A DNA stretch of 64,000 nucleotides from Opitutia bacterium (GTDB taxonomy: Bacteria > Verrucomicrobiota > Verrucomicrobiia > Opitutales > Opitutaceae), in NCBI GenBank assembly GCA_016217545.1, contig JACRHT010000012.1, positions 992,001 to 1,056,000 on the forward strand. The letters run 5' to 3'. The notes under the pieces were generated by a model. That model made no database searches. It was not told the origin of the DNA and saw nothing but the letters and a program-made list of their open reading frames with translations. The position numbers were made by a program, and so were the translations under genes. Positions 48,602 to 61,461 of the stretch are shown one piece after another (the first letter of the stretch is position 1; each line of letters begins with the position of its first letter).

Positions 48602-48931
48602 TCAGGCGCGGCGACTCACCTCGGCCCGCATGCGCGCGAAACCCGTGCGCAGCGCCTGCTTCGTCTCGGCGGGCAAGGCATTCCAGTGCGTGCCGCTCAG
48701 CCCGCCCTCGACGGCGTAGGCCATCACCACGCTCACCGGTCGGCCGCTCTCGAACAACTTCCGGCACACTCCGATCGGCCCGAGCTTCACGATCTGCGCG
48801 CGCGTGTGGATGCCGGCGGCGTCGAGCCACGCAGCGCTCTTCGGGCCGAGATTGAGCAGCGCGGCGACTTCTCCGGCGCGCCCGCGCGGTGCCGGTTCGC
48901 GATCGATCAAGATTGGTTTGGCGCGCGCCAT
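48602..48931 (-). CDS. TfoX C-terminal-domain protein
   Basis: 109 residues consisting of a TfoX/Sxy C-terminal (helix-hairpin-helix-like) domain: LLNLGPKSAAWLDAAGIHTR and VVMAYAVEGGLSGTHWNALP are typical. The N-terminal TfoX domain is absent. Stand-alone TfoX-C proteins are common and of unknown use; a DNA-binding role is possible. The ATG at 48931 lies 2 bp after the VOC gene, so the two are cotranscribed. Confidence 0.88.
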   Translation of the reverse strand: MARAKPILIDREPAPRGRAGEVAALLNLGPKSAAWLDAAGIHTRAQIVKLGPIGVCRKLFESGRPVSVVMAYAVEGGLSGTHWNALPAETKQALRTGFARMRAEVSRRA

Positions 48932-48933
48932 GG

Positions 48934-49323
48934 TCAGACGGTCAGCTCGATGCGGTTGCCGTCGGGATCGAGCACGCAGCTTTCGTAGTAGCCGTCGCCG
49001 GTGCGGCGCGCCTCGGAGATCACGCGGTAGCCCGCCGCGCGGATGCGCTCCGTGAGCGCATCGACGGCCGCTTCGCTGCCGAGCGACATCGCGAAATGGA
49101 TGAGACCCAGCGACTGCGTGTCCACGTTGTTGGCGTTGGGCGGAATGCCCGGCATCTGCATGAGCTCGAGTCGCGCGCCGGTGTCGAACGACAGGAAGTA
49201 GGAGCGGAAACGGTTGACGGGATTGTGGTAGAGATCGTTGGGGCGCGCTCCGAAGTAAGTCTCGTAGAAAGCGCGGGAGCGTTCGAGGTCGTTGGTCCAG
49301 AGGGCGAGGTGTTCGATTTTCAT
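48934..49323 (-). CDS. VOC-family (glyoxalase-like) protein
   Basis: 129 residues with two beta-alpha-beta3 units: MKIEHLALWTNDLERSRAFY and GLIHFAMSLGSEAAVDALTE, then SCVLDPDGNRIELTV. His and Glu sit at the usual metal positions, and the FETYF/FRSYFLSF pattern resembles the lactoylglutathione-lyase-like group. Substrate unknown. I use the ATG at 49323. It forms a two-gene unit with the TfoX-C protein. Confidence 0.87.
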   Translation of the reverse strand: MKIEHLALWTNDLERSRAFYETYFGARPNDLYHNPVNRFRSYFLSFDTGARLELMQMPGIPPNANNVDTQSLGLIHFAMSLGSEAAVDALTERIRAAGYRVISEARRTGDGYYESCVLDPDGNRIELTV

Positions 49324-49490
49324 GCAGCGCGGTCGGGAGGGGGAGAGAGCCATTTTCCGCGAGGCGTCCCGGAAAAACCAGTTCTGTTTTGCCGGCGTTG
49401 TCTCCGCGGTCCGGACTGCGGCGACGGACGCGATGGAACGCGGCGGGTTTTCGGCCGCGGATCGCGCACCACACCGACAGCCTCGCGTCG

Positions 49491-49694
49491 ATGCTGGTGC
49501 GTGTGTCCACGTGCGGCGAGGTCGGCCATTCCGTGCCGATGGCGGCGCGCTCGCGTCCGCCGGGAGTCGTGTTCGCCGACACGGAGCCGCGGGACGCGAT
49601 GGTCTTCGAGATGCACGTGGGCTGGCTGAAGAACGCGCCGCGCGCGGTGTTGATCGCCGACCTCGTGGAGGAGCTGTCCCGCCTCCGCCCGTGA
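49491..49694 (+). CDS. Possible small hypothetical protein
   Basis: 67 residues from the ATG at 49491 (MLVRVSTCGEVGHSVPMAAR); the frame is open upstream to 49389. It is soluble, with no known motif. GC-rich third positions and its isolated place between two minus-strand units make it a plausible gene, but nothing proves it. Confidence 0.4.
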   Translation: MLVRVSTCGEVGHSVPMAARSRPPGVVFADTEPRDAMVFEMHVGWLKNAPRAVLIADLVEELSRLRP

Positions 49695-49701
49695 GCCGGG
49701 A

Positions 49702-50190
49702 TCAGCTGCTGCTGAGCCGGCCGGTCTCGGCGAGGCGCTCGAGGAAGATCCAGCTGCGCTTGGCCTGCACTTCGGCGCTCTTCGCCTGGAAGACGTAGCG
49801 GACGACCTGGCGGCGTTGCGCGACGCTGTGGGCCAGCCAGCGCTGTTCCAGCTCGGGGCGCGCCTGGAACGTCTTGCGCATCTCTTCCGGCAGGTCGGGC
49901 TCGCGCGAGGCGGTGTCGGGCTCGAGCGTGAACTCGATCGTGTCTCCGGCGTCGACTTCGGCGGCGCGGAGCAACTCGACTTTGAAAGCGAGCTTCAGCT
50001 TGCCCGGTTTGCCGGGCAGCAGAGTGACGCGGTCGATGTCGTCGTTGAAGCGCAGCACGGCATTCCAGCCCTGGCCGCCGCCCTTGATCTCGGCGGGCGG
50101 CAGCTTCAACTCGGCGACGATGCGCTTCGGCAGGTCGACCCAGCGAACGAGCGCGACGAGGTAGAGCTTGGCGCGAAATTCCTGACGCAT
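49702..50190 (-). CDS. YdeI/OmpD-associated family protein with a DUF1905 domain
   Basis: 162 residues. The N-terminal part (1-90) matches DUF1905 (EIKGGGQGWNAVLRFNDDID), and the C-terminal part (from about 95) the bacteriocin-protection YdeI-like motif DLPEEMRKTFQARPELEQRW with LAHSVAQRRQVVRYV. Such proteins have been linked to resistance against antimicrobial peptides, though the mechanism is unknown. ATG at 50190; it follows the ribokinase-like gene by 27 bp on the same strand. Confidence 0.85.
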   Translation of the reverse strand: MRQEFRAKLYLVALVRWVDLPKRIVAELKLPPAEIKGGGQGWNAVLRFNDDIDRVTLLPGKPGKLKLAFKVELLRAAEVDAGDTIEFTLEPDTASREPDLPEEMRKTFQARPELEQRWLAHSVAQRRQVVRYVFQAKSAEVQAKRSWIFLERLAETGRLSSS

Positions 50191-50217
50191 GTCGCGAGTG
50201 TGCGGAGGTCCGGCCGT

Positions 50218-51210
50218 TCAGCGCACGGCGTGGGCGCGCTCGCGGAGGAAGCGCGCGATCTCGCGCGTGTTGGGCATCGCCTCGGCGGTGCCGGGCTGCA
50301 TCACGGCGAGCGCGGCGACGGCGTTGGCGAAGTGGGCGGCTTCGACGACGTTCTTCTTGAACTTCACCAAGCCGGCCGCGAAGCCGCCGACGAACGCGTC
50401 GCCCGCGCCGGTGGAGTCGATGACTTCGACCGGGTGCGCGTTCATGCGGAGATAAGCGTCGGGTTGCGACACGAAGCAGCCGCGGGCGCCGAGCGTGAGG
50501 ATAACGATGGGAACTTGCAGGCAGCGGCAGAGCCGGTGCAGCGCGTCGGCCTTGAGCGTGTGCAGGGCGGCTTCGGTGAATTCGCCGACCTCGCGGTAGG
50601 CGGCCGTGCGCAGCAGCGCGGCGCAGCCGGAATGCTGGCGGACGAGCGTGATGAACTCCGACTCGTTCGGGATCAGCACCTCGACATGCCGCAGCATCGC
50701 GAGATCGAAATCCGCGCGCATCGGCGCGGGGTTGAGCACCGTGACGGCGCCGTTCTTGCGGCCGTGGCGCAGCACGTGGGCGACGGTCGCGTAGTCGGAC
50801 TCGCCTTGGCAGACGACGACGTGGGCCAGGGCGAACGGAGCGAGCGGCACGTCGTGCTTGTGCAACGCCATGTTGGCGCCCGGCGCGACGACGATCTGGT
50901 TTTGCCCGGCTTCGTCGATCGTGATGGAGGCGATGCCGGTCGCGTATTTGTGCTTCTCGATGAAGTTCGTGCGCAGGCCGACCGACGCGGCGAATTTCTT
51001 CGCGCTGCTGCCGAACGTGTCGCGGCCGATCGCCCCGATGAAGAGCGTCGGGGCACCGGCGCGGGCGGAGGCGACGGCCTGGTTGAAGCCCTTGCCGCCC
51101 GGCCCGGTCCGAAAATCGCCGACCAGCGTCTCGCCGGGTTGGGGAAACCGCCGCGCGTAAAAAGCCAGATCCTGCATGAAACTGCCGACGATGACGACGC
51201 GGGGTGACAC
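50218..51210 (-). CDS. rbsK: Ribokinase / PfkB-family sugar kinase
   Basis: 330 residues. VVIVGSFMQDLAFYARRFPQ with PGETLVGDF and GPGGKGFNQAVASARAGA are the N-terminal PfkB/ribokinase signature; DSTGAGDAFVGGFAAGL near residue 255 is the C-terminal signature with the catalytic Asp. The pattern is nearest to ribokinase, phosphorylating ribose with ATP, and would fit with the DeoC pathway 12 kb away, but other sugars are possible. ATG at 51210. Confidence 0.88.
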   Translation of the reverse strand: MSPRVVIVGSFMQDLAFYARRFPQPGETLVGDFRTGPGGKGFNQAVASARAGAPTLFIGAIGRDTFGSSAKKFAASVGLRTNFIEKHKYATGIASITIDEAGQNQIVVAPGANMALHKHDVPLAPFALAHVVVCQGESDYATVAHVLRHGRKNGAVTVLNPAPMRADFDLAMLRHVEVLIPNESEFITLVRQHSGCAALLRTAAYREVGEFTEAALHTLKADALHRLCRCLQVPIVILTLGARGCFVSQPDAYLRMNAHPVEVIDSTGAGDAFVGGFAAGLVKFKKNVVEAAHFANAVAALAVMQPGTAEAMPNTREIARFLRERAHAVR

Positions 51211-51402
51211 GGAGGCCGAGCCTAGACGGGCGCGCGCGGCGAATGCACTTAAAATTTCCGGACGCGGGGAATTCGCGGCGGAGTTGATGTTTTTTTCGTA
51301 ATTTTGCTGGGGGATTTCCCGCGCCGTGCCGCTCGACGCCGCGTCGCGACCGTCCGTCCAAAGAGGCGCCCCGTCGGCGCCGGGCCCCGTAGCTTGTTTT
51401 CG

Positions 51403-52605
51403 ATGTCGACCCCTTCAGCCGTTCTCTCGCGTGTGGCCGGTCTTGCGCCGGCTACTTCCGCCGTGATTCGCTCTTCCGCGATGAACCGCGCCCCGGCCGA
51501 CACTGCCGCCAAACTCGAACGCGCCAAGTGCCGCCTCTACGTCGCCGCGCAGGTCGGCGGTTGGGGCGCGTTCCTGCTGTTCCAGTTCGGCGTGGCGACG
51601 ACCTTCGGGGATCCTTCGAAGGCGACGCGCGACTCCACCACGGAAAGCGCGATCTATTGCATGATCGCGCTGCTGGGCCTGGCGCTGACGCACTACGCCC
51701 GGCGCTTCATGGAATCGTGGGGCTGGAAAAGCATGAACTGGCGGGCGCTCACCCCGCGCGTGATCGGGATGGCCGCGGTGCTGGCGTTCCTGTGGTGCGC
51801 GGTCGGCTACGGCTATTCCTACGGCATCGTGGGCCTGCCGTGGCCGTCGAAGTTCAACCCCGTCGCCGTCTTCTTCTTCAGCTGGATCAACAGCCTCGTG
51901 GTGATGTTCGGCTGGTTGAGCGCGTATTTCTTCTACCACATCTTCGAGCGACTGCAGCGCATGCAGGTCGAGCAGTTGCGGCTCGCCGCCAGCGCGAAGG
52001 AGGCGGAGTTGCGCGCGCTGAAATCGCAGGTGAATCCGCACTTCCTCTTCAACTCGCTCAACAGCCTGCGCGCGCTGATCGACGAGGATGCGCCGCGCGC
52101 CCGCGAATCGGTGACGCGGCTGGCCAACATGCTCCGTTACTCGCTCCAATCGGGCCAGCTCGAGACCGTGCCGTTCGAGGACGAGGTGCGGATCGTCGAG
52201 GACTACCTCGCGCTCGAGCAGATCCGGCACGAATCGCGGCTCCGCGTGCGTTGGTCGATCGCCGATGACGTGCGCGCTTGCGGCGTGCCGCCGATGCTCC
52301 TCCAGACGCTGGCGGAGAACGCGGTCAAATACGGCATCTCCGCCCGCCGCGACGGCGGCGAACTCGTGATCTCCGCGCAGTTGGTCGAGAAGGAACTCGT
52401 CATTCGCGTCACCAACCCGGGCGATCTCTCCCAGCCCGCCAGCACCGCCGCGGCGAAGGCCGGCTCCTCCACCGGCGTGGGCCTGCGCAACGCGTCCGAG
52501 CGCCTCAAGCTCCTCTTCGGCGATCGCGCGCAGCTCTCGCTCACGGCCGAGCCGGCCGGCTTCGTGACCGCCGAAGTGCGCATCCCCTGCCTCTCCCGCC
52601 CATGA
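51403..52605 (+). CDS. LytS/YehU-type sensor histidine kinase
   Basis: 400 residues: four or five membrane segments (about 50-190), a short coiled coil and a His_kinase domain (LKSQVNPHFLFNSLNSLRAL, His near residue 215) with an ATPase domain (LQTLAENAVKYGIS, GVGLRNASERL). The ATG at 51403 gives MSTPSAVLSRVAG; an ATG at 51481 is an alternative. Its stop overlaps the start of the LytTR regulator (ATGA). Followed by a NatAB-like exporter, the set parallels natK-natR-natA-natB of Bacillus. Confidence 0.93.
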   Translation: MSTPSAVLSRVAGLAPATSAVIRSSAMNRAPADTAAKLERAKCRLYVAAQVGGWGAFLLFQFGVATTFGDPSKATRDSTTESAIYCMIALLGLALTHYARRFMESWGWKSMNWRALTPRVIGMAAVLAFLWCAVGYGYSYGIVGLPWPSKFNPVAVFFFSWINSLVVMFGWLSAYFFYHIFERLQRMQVEQLRLAASAKEAELRALKSQVNPHFLFNSLNSLRALIDEDAPRARESVTRLANMLRYSLQSGQLETVPFEDEVRIVEDYLALEQIRHESRLRVRWSIADDVRACGVPPMLLQTLAENAVKYGISARRDGGELVISAQLVEKELVIRVTNPGDLSQPASTAAAKAGSSTGVGLRNASERLKLLFGDRAQLSLTAEPAGFVTAEVRIPCLSRP

Positions 52606-53327
52606 AAGCCCTGCTCATCGATGACGAGCGCCTCGCGCGCAACGAACTGCGCCGTCTCCTCGCCGCGCACAAGGACATCGAGATCGTCGGCGAAGCGGTC
52701 GACGTCGAGGACGCGCTCGACAAGATCTCCGCGCTCAAACCCGAACTGCTGTTCCTCGACGTGCAGATGCCGGGAGCGGACGGCTTCAGCCTGCTCGAGA
52801 AACTCGAGACGGCGATGCCGGCCGTGATCTTCACGACCGCCTACGACGAGTTCGCGGTGAAGGCCTTCGAATTCAACGCGCTCGATTACCTGCTGAAGCC
52901 CGTCGACCCGAGCCGCCTCGGCGCCGCGTTGGAAAAGCTGCGCCTGCGCGTCGCGAGCGGTTCGTCCGCCGACGTGGCGGGTCGCACCCGCCTTTCGCTC
53001 GAGGACAAGGTTTTCGTGCGCGAGGGCGACCAATGCTGGTTCGTGCCGGTGAAGAACATCCGCCTGCTCGAGTCGGAGGGCAATTACACCCGCGTCCATT
53101 TCGACGACAACAAGCCGCAGCTCTTCCGTTCGCTCACCGCGATGGAGGAACGGCTCGACGTGAAGCATTTCTTCCGCGCCAACCGCAAGCAGGTCATCAA
53201 CCTCGCCTGGGTCGACGGCATCGAGCCGTGGTTCAGCGGCGGCCTGCTCGTGCGCCTCAAGGGCGGCCTGAAGGTCGAGCTCTCGCGCCGGCAGGCGCAG
53301 GATTTTCGCGAGCGGATGAGCCTGTAA
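52602..53327 (+). CDS. LytTR-family response regulator
   Basis: 241 residues: receiver domain (MKALLIDDERLARNELRRLL, phospho-acceptor Asp in LLFLDVQMPG near residue 51, then the KPVD loop) and a LytTR DNA-binding domain (ICRLLES-like strand VKNIRLLESEGNYTRVHFDD, FFRANRKQVINLAWVDGIE). LytTR proteins bind repeated short sites upstream of their targets. The ABC genes that follow 51 bp later are the obvious targets. Confidence 0.95.
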   Translation: MKALLIDDERLARNELRRLLAAHKDIEIVGEAVDVEDALDKISALKPELLFLDVQMPGADGFSLLEKLETAMPAVIFTTAYDEFAVKAFEFNALDYLLKPVDPSRLGAALEKLRLRVASGSSADVAGRTRLSLEDKVFVREGDQCWFVPVKNIRLLESEGNYTRVHFDDNKPQLFRSLTAMEERLDVKHFFRANRKQVINLAWVDGIEPWFSGGLLVRLKGGLKVELSRRQAQDFRERMSL

Positions 53328-53378
53328 GGCCCGCGCATCGCTCGCTGCCCCCGACACCACCCACGCCCCACACCACCC

Positions 53379-54140
53379 ATGATCGAAGCCCGCCACCTCA
53401 CCAAGACGTTCAAGGATAAGAAACGCGGCACCATCACCGCGGTCGACGACGTCTCCTTCACCTGCCGTCCCGGCCAGATCTACGGCCTGCTCGGCGCCAA
53501 CGGCGCGGGCAAGACCACTACGCTCCGCATCCTCGCCACGCTCCTCCAGCCGTCCACCGGCACGGCGACCGTGGCCGGCCACGACGTCAGTGCCGAGCCG
53601 GAGAAGGTCCGCTCCAACGTCGGCTTCCTTGCCGCCAGCACCGCACTCTACGGCCGCCTGAACGCCCGCGAAATGATCGCCTATTTCGGCCGGCTCAACG
53701 GCATGGACGACCCGACCATCCGCGCGCGCATCGACGTGCTCGCACGCGAACTCGACATGCACGAGTTCCTCGACCGTCGCTGCGACAAGTTTTCCACCGG
53801 CATGAAACAGAAGACCTCCATCGCCCGCACGCTCGTGCACGACCCGGCGGTGATGATCTTCGACGAGCCCACGCTCGGTCTCGACGTCATGACCGCGCGC
53901 TCGATCGTGCGGTTCGTCCGCGAGTGCCGCAATCGCGGCAAGACCGTCATCTATTCCACGCATGTGATGAGCGAGGTGGAGAAGCTCTGCGACACCATCG
54001 GCATCATCCACAACGGCCGGCTCGTCGCCGAAGGCACGCTCGACCAGCTGCGCGCCCGTTTCGGCGAGCAGGACATGGAGGAAGTCTTCGTCAAAGCCGT
54101 CGGCGGCGAAGCCGCCGTCACCGCCGCCCTCAACCGCTGA
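53379..54140 (+). CDS. ABC transporter ATPase, NatA-like
   Basis: 253 residues: Walker [17 protein letters not shown] (near residue 38), signature [14 protein letters not shown] (near 135), Walker [13 protein letters not shown] (near 157) and the H-loop Ser-Thr-His at STHVMSEVE. The FSTGMKQ signature is characteristic of NatA/ABC-2 exporters. It pairs with the permease starting 11 bp later. Confidence 0.95.
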   Translation: MIEARHLTKTFKDKKRGTITAVDDVSFTCRPGQIYGLLGANGAGKTTTLRILATLLQPSTGTATVAGHDVSAEPEKVRSNVGFLAASTALYGRLNAREMIAYFGRLNGMDDPTIRARIDVLARELDMHEFLDRRCDKFSTGMKQKTSIARTLVHDPAVMIFDEPTLGLDVMTARSIVRFVRECRNRGKTVIYSTHVMSEVEKLCDTIGIIHNGRLVAEGTLDQLRARFGEQDMEEVFVKAVGGEAAVTAALNR

Positions 54141-54151
54141 TCCCCACGCCC

Positions 54152-55384
54152 ATGAACTGGAAAGCCATTTTCGTCGTCTACAAAAAGGAACTGAAGGATC
54201 AGCTGCGCGATCGGCGCACGATCATTTCCACCATCGTCATCCCGACCGTCGTAATGCCGCTCATCATGTTCGGCTTCGGCACGGTGATGACCAAGATCAT
54301 CCGGCAGGCGAAGGATGAAGGCACGAGCGTCATGGTCGTGAATGCCGCCGGCGCGCCCGAACTCGTCAAAGCCCTCAAGGCCGACACGAAGTTCCGCGTC
54401 ATGGCCGAATCGCCCGACGTGAAGCAGCGCATCGCGGACAAAAAAATCCGCGTCGCGCTGGAGCTGCCCAAGGATTTCGACGCCGCCATCGCGCGCGGCG
54501 AGACGCCGAAGGTCGGCGTGTTGTTCTACGACGGCGAAATCAAGTCCGGCATCGGCGCCCGCGAGGTGGAGTCGTTTCTCCAGAAATACCGCACGAGCAT
54601 CCTCGACCAGCGCCTGAAGGAGCGCGGCCTGCCGCCGGAATTCACCAAGCCGTTCGAACTGGCGCGCAAGAACGTCGCTCCACCCGAGAAGGTCGGCGGT
54701 GCCACTATCGGTGGCATCATCCCGTATCTGATCATCATCCTCTGTTTCTCGGGCGCGATGTATCCCGCGATGGACCTCACCGCGGGCGAGAAGGAGCGCG
54801 GCACCATGGAAACCCTCATGTGCAGCCCGACCGCGCGCATCAACATCGTCTTCGGCAAATTCCTCACCGTGCTCACGGCCTCGGTCGCGACGATCGTGTT
54901 CTCGATGACATCGATGGCTGTCACCGCGACGCTCGGTGGCAAAGTGTTCCTCGGCGGCTCAGGCATGGCCGCGGCCGCCTCCAACAAGGCCCAGGAGGTC
55001 AGCGTGATGCCGTCGTTCGATCCCGCGGGCTTCATCGGCGTGTTCGCGATGGTCGCCCCGGTCGCGATCCTCTTCGCCGCGTTGCTGCTCACCGTCTCGC
55101 TCTTCGCCAAGAGCTACAAGGAGGCGCAGAGCTACGCCGGCCCCATGATCCTCCTCGCGATCATTCCCGCCGTCTTCGGCATGTTGCCGGGCATGGAACT
55201 CAGCGCGAAGACCGCGCTGATCCCGATCCTGAATCTCTCGCTCGTGTGCAAGGAGATGCTCTCCGGCACCTGGAACTGGAACTACATCGCGCTCATCTTC
55301 GGTTCGTCGTGCCTCTACGCCGTCGTCGCGCTGGTGGCCTGCGTGAAGATGTTCAATCGCGAGGACGTGATGTTCCGCGCCTGA
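54152..55384 (+). CDS. ABC-2 permease, NatB-like
   Basis: 410 residues with the NatB plan: helix 1 at 20-45 (RTIISTIVIPTVVMPLIMFG), a large extracellular loop (about 50-190) and five further helices, including GGIIPYLIIILCFSGAMYPA, followed by MDLTAGEKERGTMETLMCSP, the coupling region of this family. It probably exports Na+ or another toxic compound with the NatA-like ATPase, under control of the adjacent LytS/LytTR pair. ATG at 54152; terminator 41 bp after the stop. Confidence 0.92.
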   Translation: MNWKAIFVVYKKELKDQLRDRRTIISTIVIPTVVMPLIMFGFGTVMTKIIRQAKDEGTSVMVVNAAGAPELVKALKADTKFRVMAESPDVKQRIADKKIRVALELPKDFDAAIARGETPKVGVLFYDGEIKSGIGAREVESFLQKYRTSILDQRLKERGLPPEFTKPFELARKNVAPPEKVGGATIGGIIPYLIIILCFSGAMYPAMDLTAGEKERGTMETLMCSPTARINIVFGKFLTVLTASVATIVFSMTSMAVTATLGGKVFLGGSGMAAAASNKAQEVSVMPSFDPAGFIGVFAMVAPVAILFAALLLTVSLFAKSYKEAQSYAGPMILLAIIPAVFGMLPGMELSAKTALIPILNLSLVCKEMLSGTWNWNYIALIFGSSCLYAVVALVACVKMFNREDVMFRA

Positions 55385-55424
55385 TTTTGTTCATAGTGTG
55401 TGCGCGTCCTCCACGCGGACGCGG

Positions 55425-55453
55425 GGCCGCCGACCGGGATCGGCGGCCTTTTT
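55425..55453 (+). terminator. Intrinsic terminator of the two-component/ABC operon
   Basis: GGCCGCCGA (55425-55433) and TCGGCGGCC (55440-55448) with loop CCGGGA, then TTTTT. Confidence 0.95.
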
Positions 55454-55574
55454 GTTGGGCAACGATGTGTGAAAACCGGCGTGGCGCCGTAAACGCGCCG
55501 TCAAAACCGGCTCCGCCCCTAGGCGGACCGCCACAACTTCGGTAGGGTGCGGTCGTCAGTCACCGACAACGCCC

Positions 55575-56081
55575 ATGAACACACCCGACAACGCGAACGC
55601 CACCGAACACCTGCGCTACGAAATCGCACAGCTCGACAAGATGCGGCAGCAGATTTTCTCCGACATGGAAGCTCTGCGCCAGCAGGAGCAGAACCTCCGC
55701 AGCTACGAATCCCGCCTGCGCGGCGCGCCGCCGCCGACCGGCACCACGATCGCCCCTTTCACCGGCGGCTCGCGCGAAATCGACGCCGAGCGTGAGAAAC
55801 TTTCCCGCCAGCGCGCCCTGCTCGAGGCGGAGCGCCGCTCGCTCGCCGACGATCGCATCGCGCTCCGCGAGGAACGCACCGCTCTCGCGCAATACGCCGA
55901 GGCGCTGAAGAAGCGCGAGGCTTGGCTGGAGGTGCAGGAGCGGGAGTTGAAGGCGAGGGCGTTCGCGCCGCCGCCCGCGCCCGTGAAGAAACCCGCCAGC
56001 GTCGCGCCGTTCGGGCTGCGCCTCGGGCTCAACGAGGTGCCTTTCTCCGGCATTTTTGGTTCCAATCGTCGCAGCGCGTAG
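55575..56081 (+). CDS. Coiled-coil hypothetical protein
   Basis: 168 residues. Two charged coiled-coil stretches (about 8-50 and 68-128, for example EREKLSRQRALLEAERRSLA) flank a short Gly/Pro/Thr linker, and the C-terminus ends FGLRLGLNEVPFSGIFGSNR. No signal or membrane segment. The family is not recognised; a structural or scaffolding role is possible. Confidence 0.75.
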   Translation: MNTPDNANATEHLRYEIAQLDKMRQQIFSDMEALRQQEQNLRSYESRLRGAPPPTGTTIAPFTGGSREIDAEREKLSRQRALLEAERRSLADDRIALREERTALAQYAEALKKREAWLEVQERELKARAFAPPPAPVKKPASVAPFGLRLGLNEVPFSGIFGSNRRSA

Positions 56082-56117
56082 GTGTGCGCGCTGCACCGGT
56101 CTGTGCGGACAACCGAG

Positions 56118-56150
56118 GAGCCCGGGCTAGGGATGGCCCGGGCTCTTCAC
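56118..56150 (+). terminator. Probable terminator after the coiled-coil protein gene
   Basis: Perfect stem GAGCCCGGGC (56118-56127) / GCCCGGGCTC (56136-56145) with an 8-base loop; the tail TTCACGTTT is only moderately T-rich. Confidence 0.6.
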
Positions 56151-56157
56151 GTTTGGG

Positions 56158-58047
<1,890 letters not shown>

Positions 58048-58182
58048 GGAAAAGCCGCCGAGTGAGCCGACCGCACTCGCCGCCGTCAATCGTGGGTTTT
58101 TCAGCGACCCCGGGCCGGACGAGTAACCTATTAGGTGACTCTTCGCGGAGAACCACTTCCGGAAGAAACGCGCTGTTGAACG

Positions 58183-59073
58183 TCAGCGCGCCAGCGTCAA
58201 CGCCACGGCGCCGGCCACAGCGATGGCGCCGCCGACCAGCGAGCGCCGCGATGGGCGCTCGCCCTCGATCCAGTAGGCGAGGGGGATCACCGCGAGCGGC
58301 GCGCAGGCCGTGATCGGCAGCACGAGGCCGCTCGGCGTCGAGGCGAGCGCGAGCTGGAACGTCGCCATGCCGAAAACCGGCCCGGCCAGCGCGTGGATGA
58401 GGATCCAGCCGTGCGCGCGGAGCGGCGGCGCGGGCCGCGCTTCGCGATCGCGATCGAGCCACGCGCGGACGGCGAACCACGCGGCGGTGATCGCGATGCC
58501 GCCGAGCACGCGCTGGTAGGCGGCGGTCAAACCGTCGAGGTGCGCGCCGGCCGCGGCGGTCATTTCGAAGCCGCGTCGGCTCAGCACAGCGCCCAGGCCC
58601 TGGCCGGTGGCGGCGATCAACCCGAGCACCACGCCGAGCGGACGCACGCGGACTTTGGGCGGCGAGGTGCGCGTCGGGACGAGCGCGACGACGATGCCGG
58701 CGATGATCACCGCGATGCAGAGCAGTTGTCCGCCGCTGAGCGTCGTGCCGAGCCAGAGCCACTCGATGCCGATCGCGACCGGCACGCTGAGGCATTGGTT
58801 CATCGTGGTCGTCAGGCGCGAGCCGAGGCGCGGCAGCGCGGCGAAAAACGCCAGGTCGCCGAGTCCCATGCCGGCGAGGCCGCTGAGCAGGAAGGTCGTG
58901 AAGGCCGGTCCGCCGTGTCCCTGGCCGAACAGATATGCCCACGCGCCGAGGCACACGAGGCCGACGGTGAGCCGGCCGAGGTTGGCGCGCGCCGGGCCGA
59001 CGGTGTTCTGGCTCTTGTGCGCCAGCACGGAGGAGGCGGCGAAGAGGAACGTGGTGACGAACGCGTAGAGCAC
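58183..59073 (-). CDS. DMT-superfamily (EamA) transporter
   Basis: 296 residues with ten membrane segments in two EamA halves ([60 protein letters not shown]; and [20 protein letters not shown]). Substrate unknown. The most plausible start is the GTG at 59073. The open frame continues far upstream, but that part is antisense to the DUF255 gene and not protein-like. It is divergent from that gene. Confidence 0.88.
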   Translation of the reverse strand: MLYAFVTTFLFAASSVLAHKSQNTVGPARANLGRLTVGLVCLGAWAYLFGQGHGGPAFTTFLLSGLAGMGLGDLAFFAALPRLGSRLTTTMNQCLSVPVAIGIEWLWLGTTLSGGQLLCIAVIIAGIVVALVPTRTSPPKVRVRPLGVVLGLIAATGQGLGAVLSRRGFEMTAAAGAHLDGLTAAYQRVLGGIAITAAWFAVRAWLDRDREARPAPPLRAHGWILIHALAGPVFGMATFQLALASTPSGLVLPITACAPLAVIPLAYWIEGERPSRRSLVGGAIAVAGAVALTLAR

Positions 59074-59187
59074 GGCGGAAGCCGCGAAGTTGCCGCGCGC
59101 CGTCCCGGCGGACGAGTGCGAATTGGCGGTGCGGCGACGGTGAAAGCGCGCGGTTGCTTTCGGCGTCGGGCGAGATTGCTTGCCCCG

Positions 59188-61410
<2,223 letters not shown>

Positions 61411-61461
61411 CGAGCTTTGGCTTGTTCGGCTCCCGGTGCCGTTGCATCGTCGGTTTGCTTG

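Noticed and set aside
48602-51361. Open minus-strand frame of 919 codons
   Set aside because: Only its last 109 codons (TfoX-C) are protein-like. The rest is Arg/Pro/Ala-rich and antisense or out of frame to the VOC, YdeI-like and ribokinase genes; long chance frames are expected at this GC.
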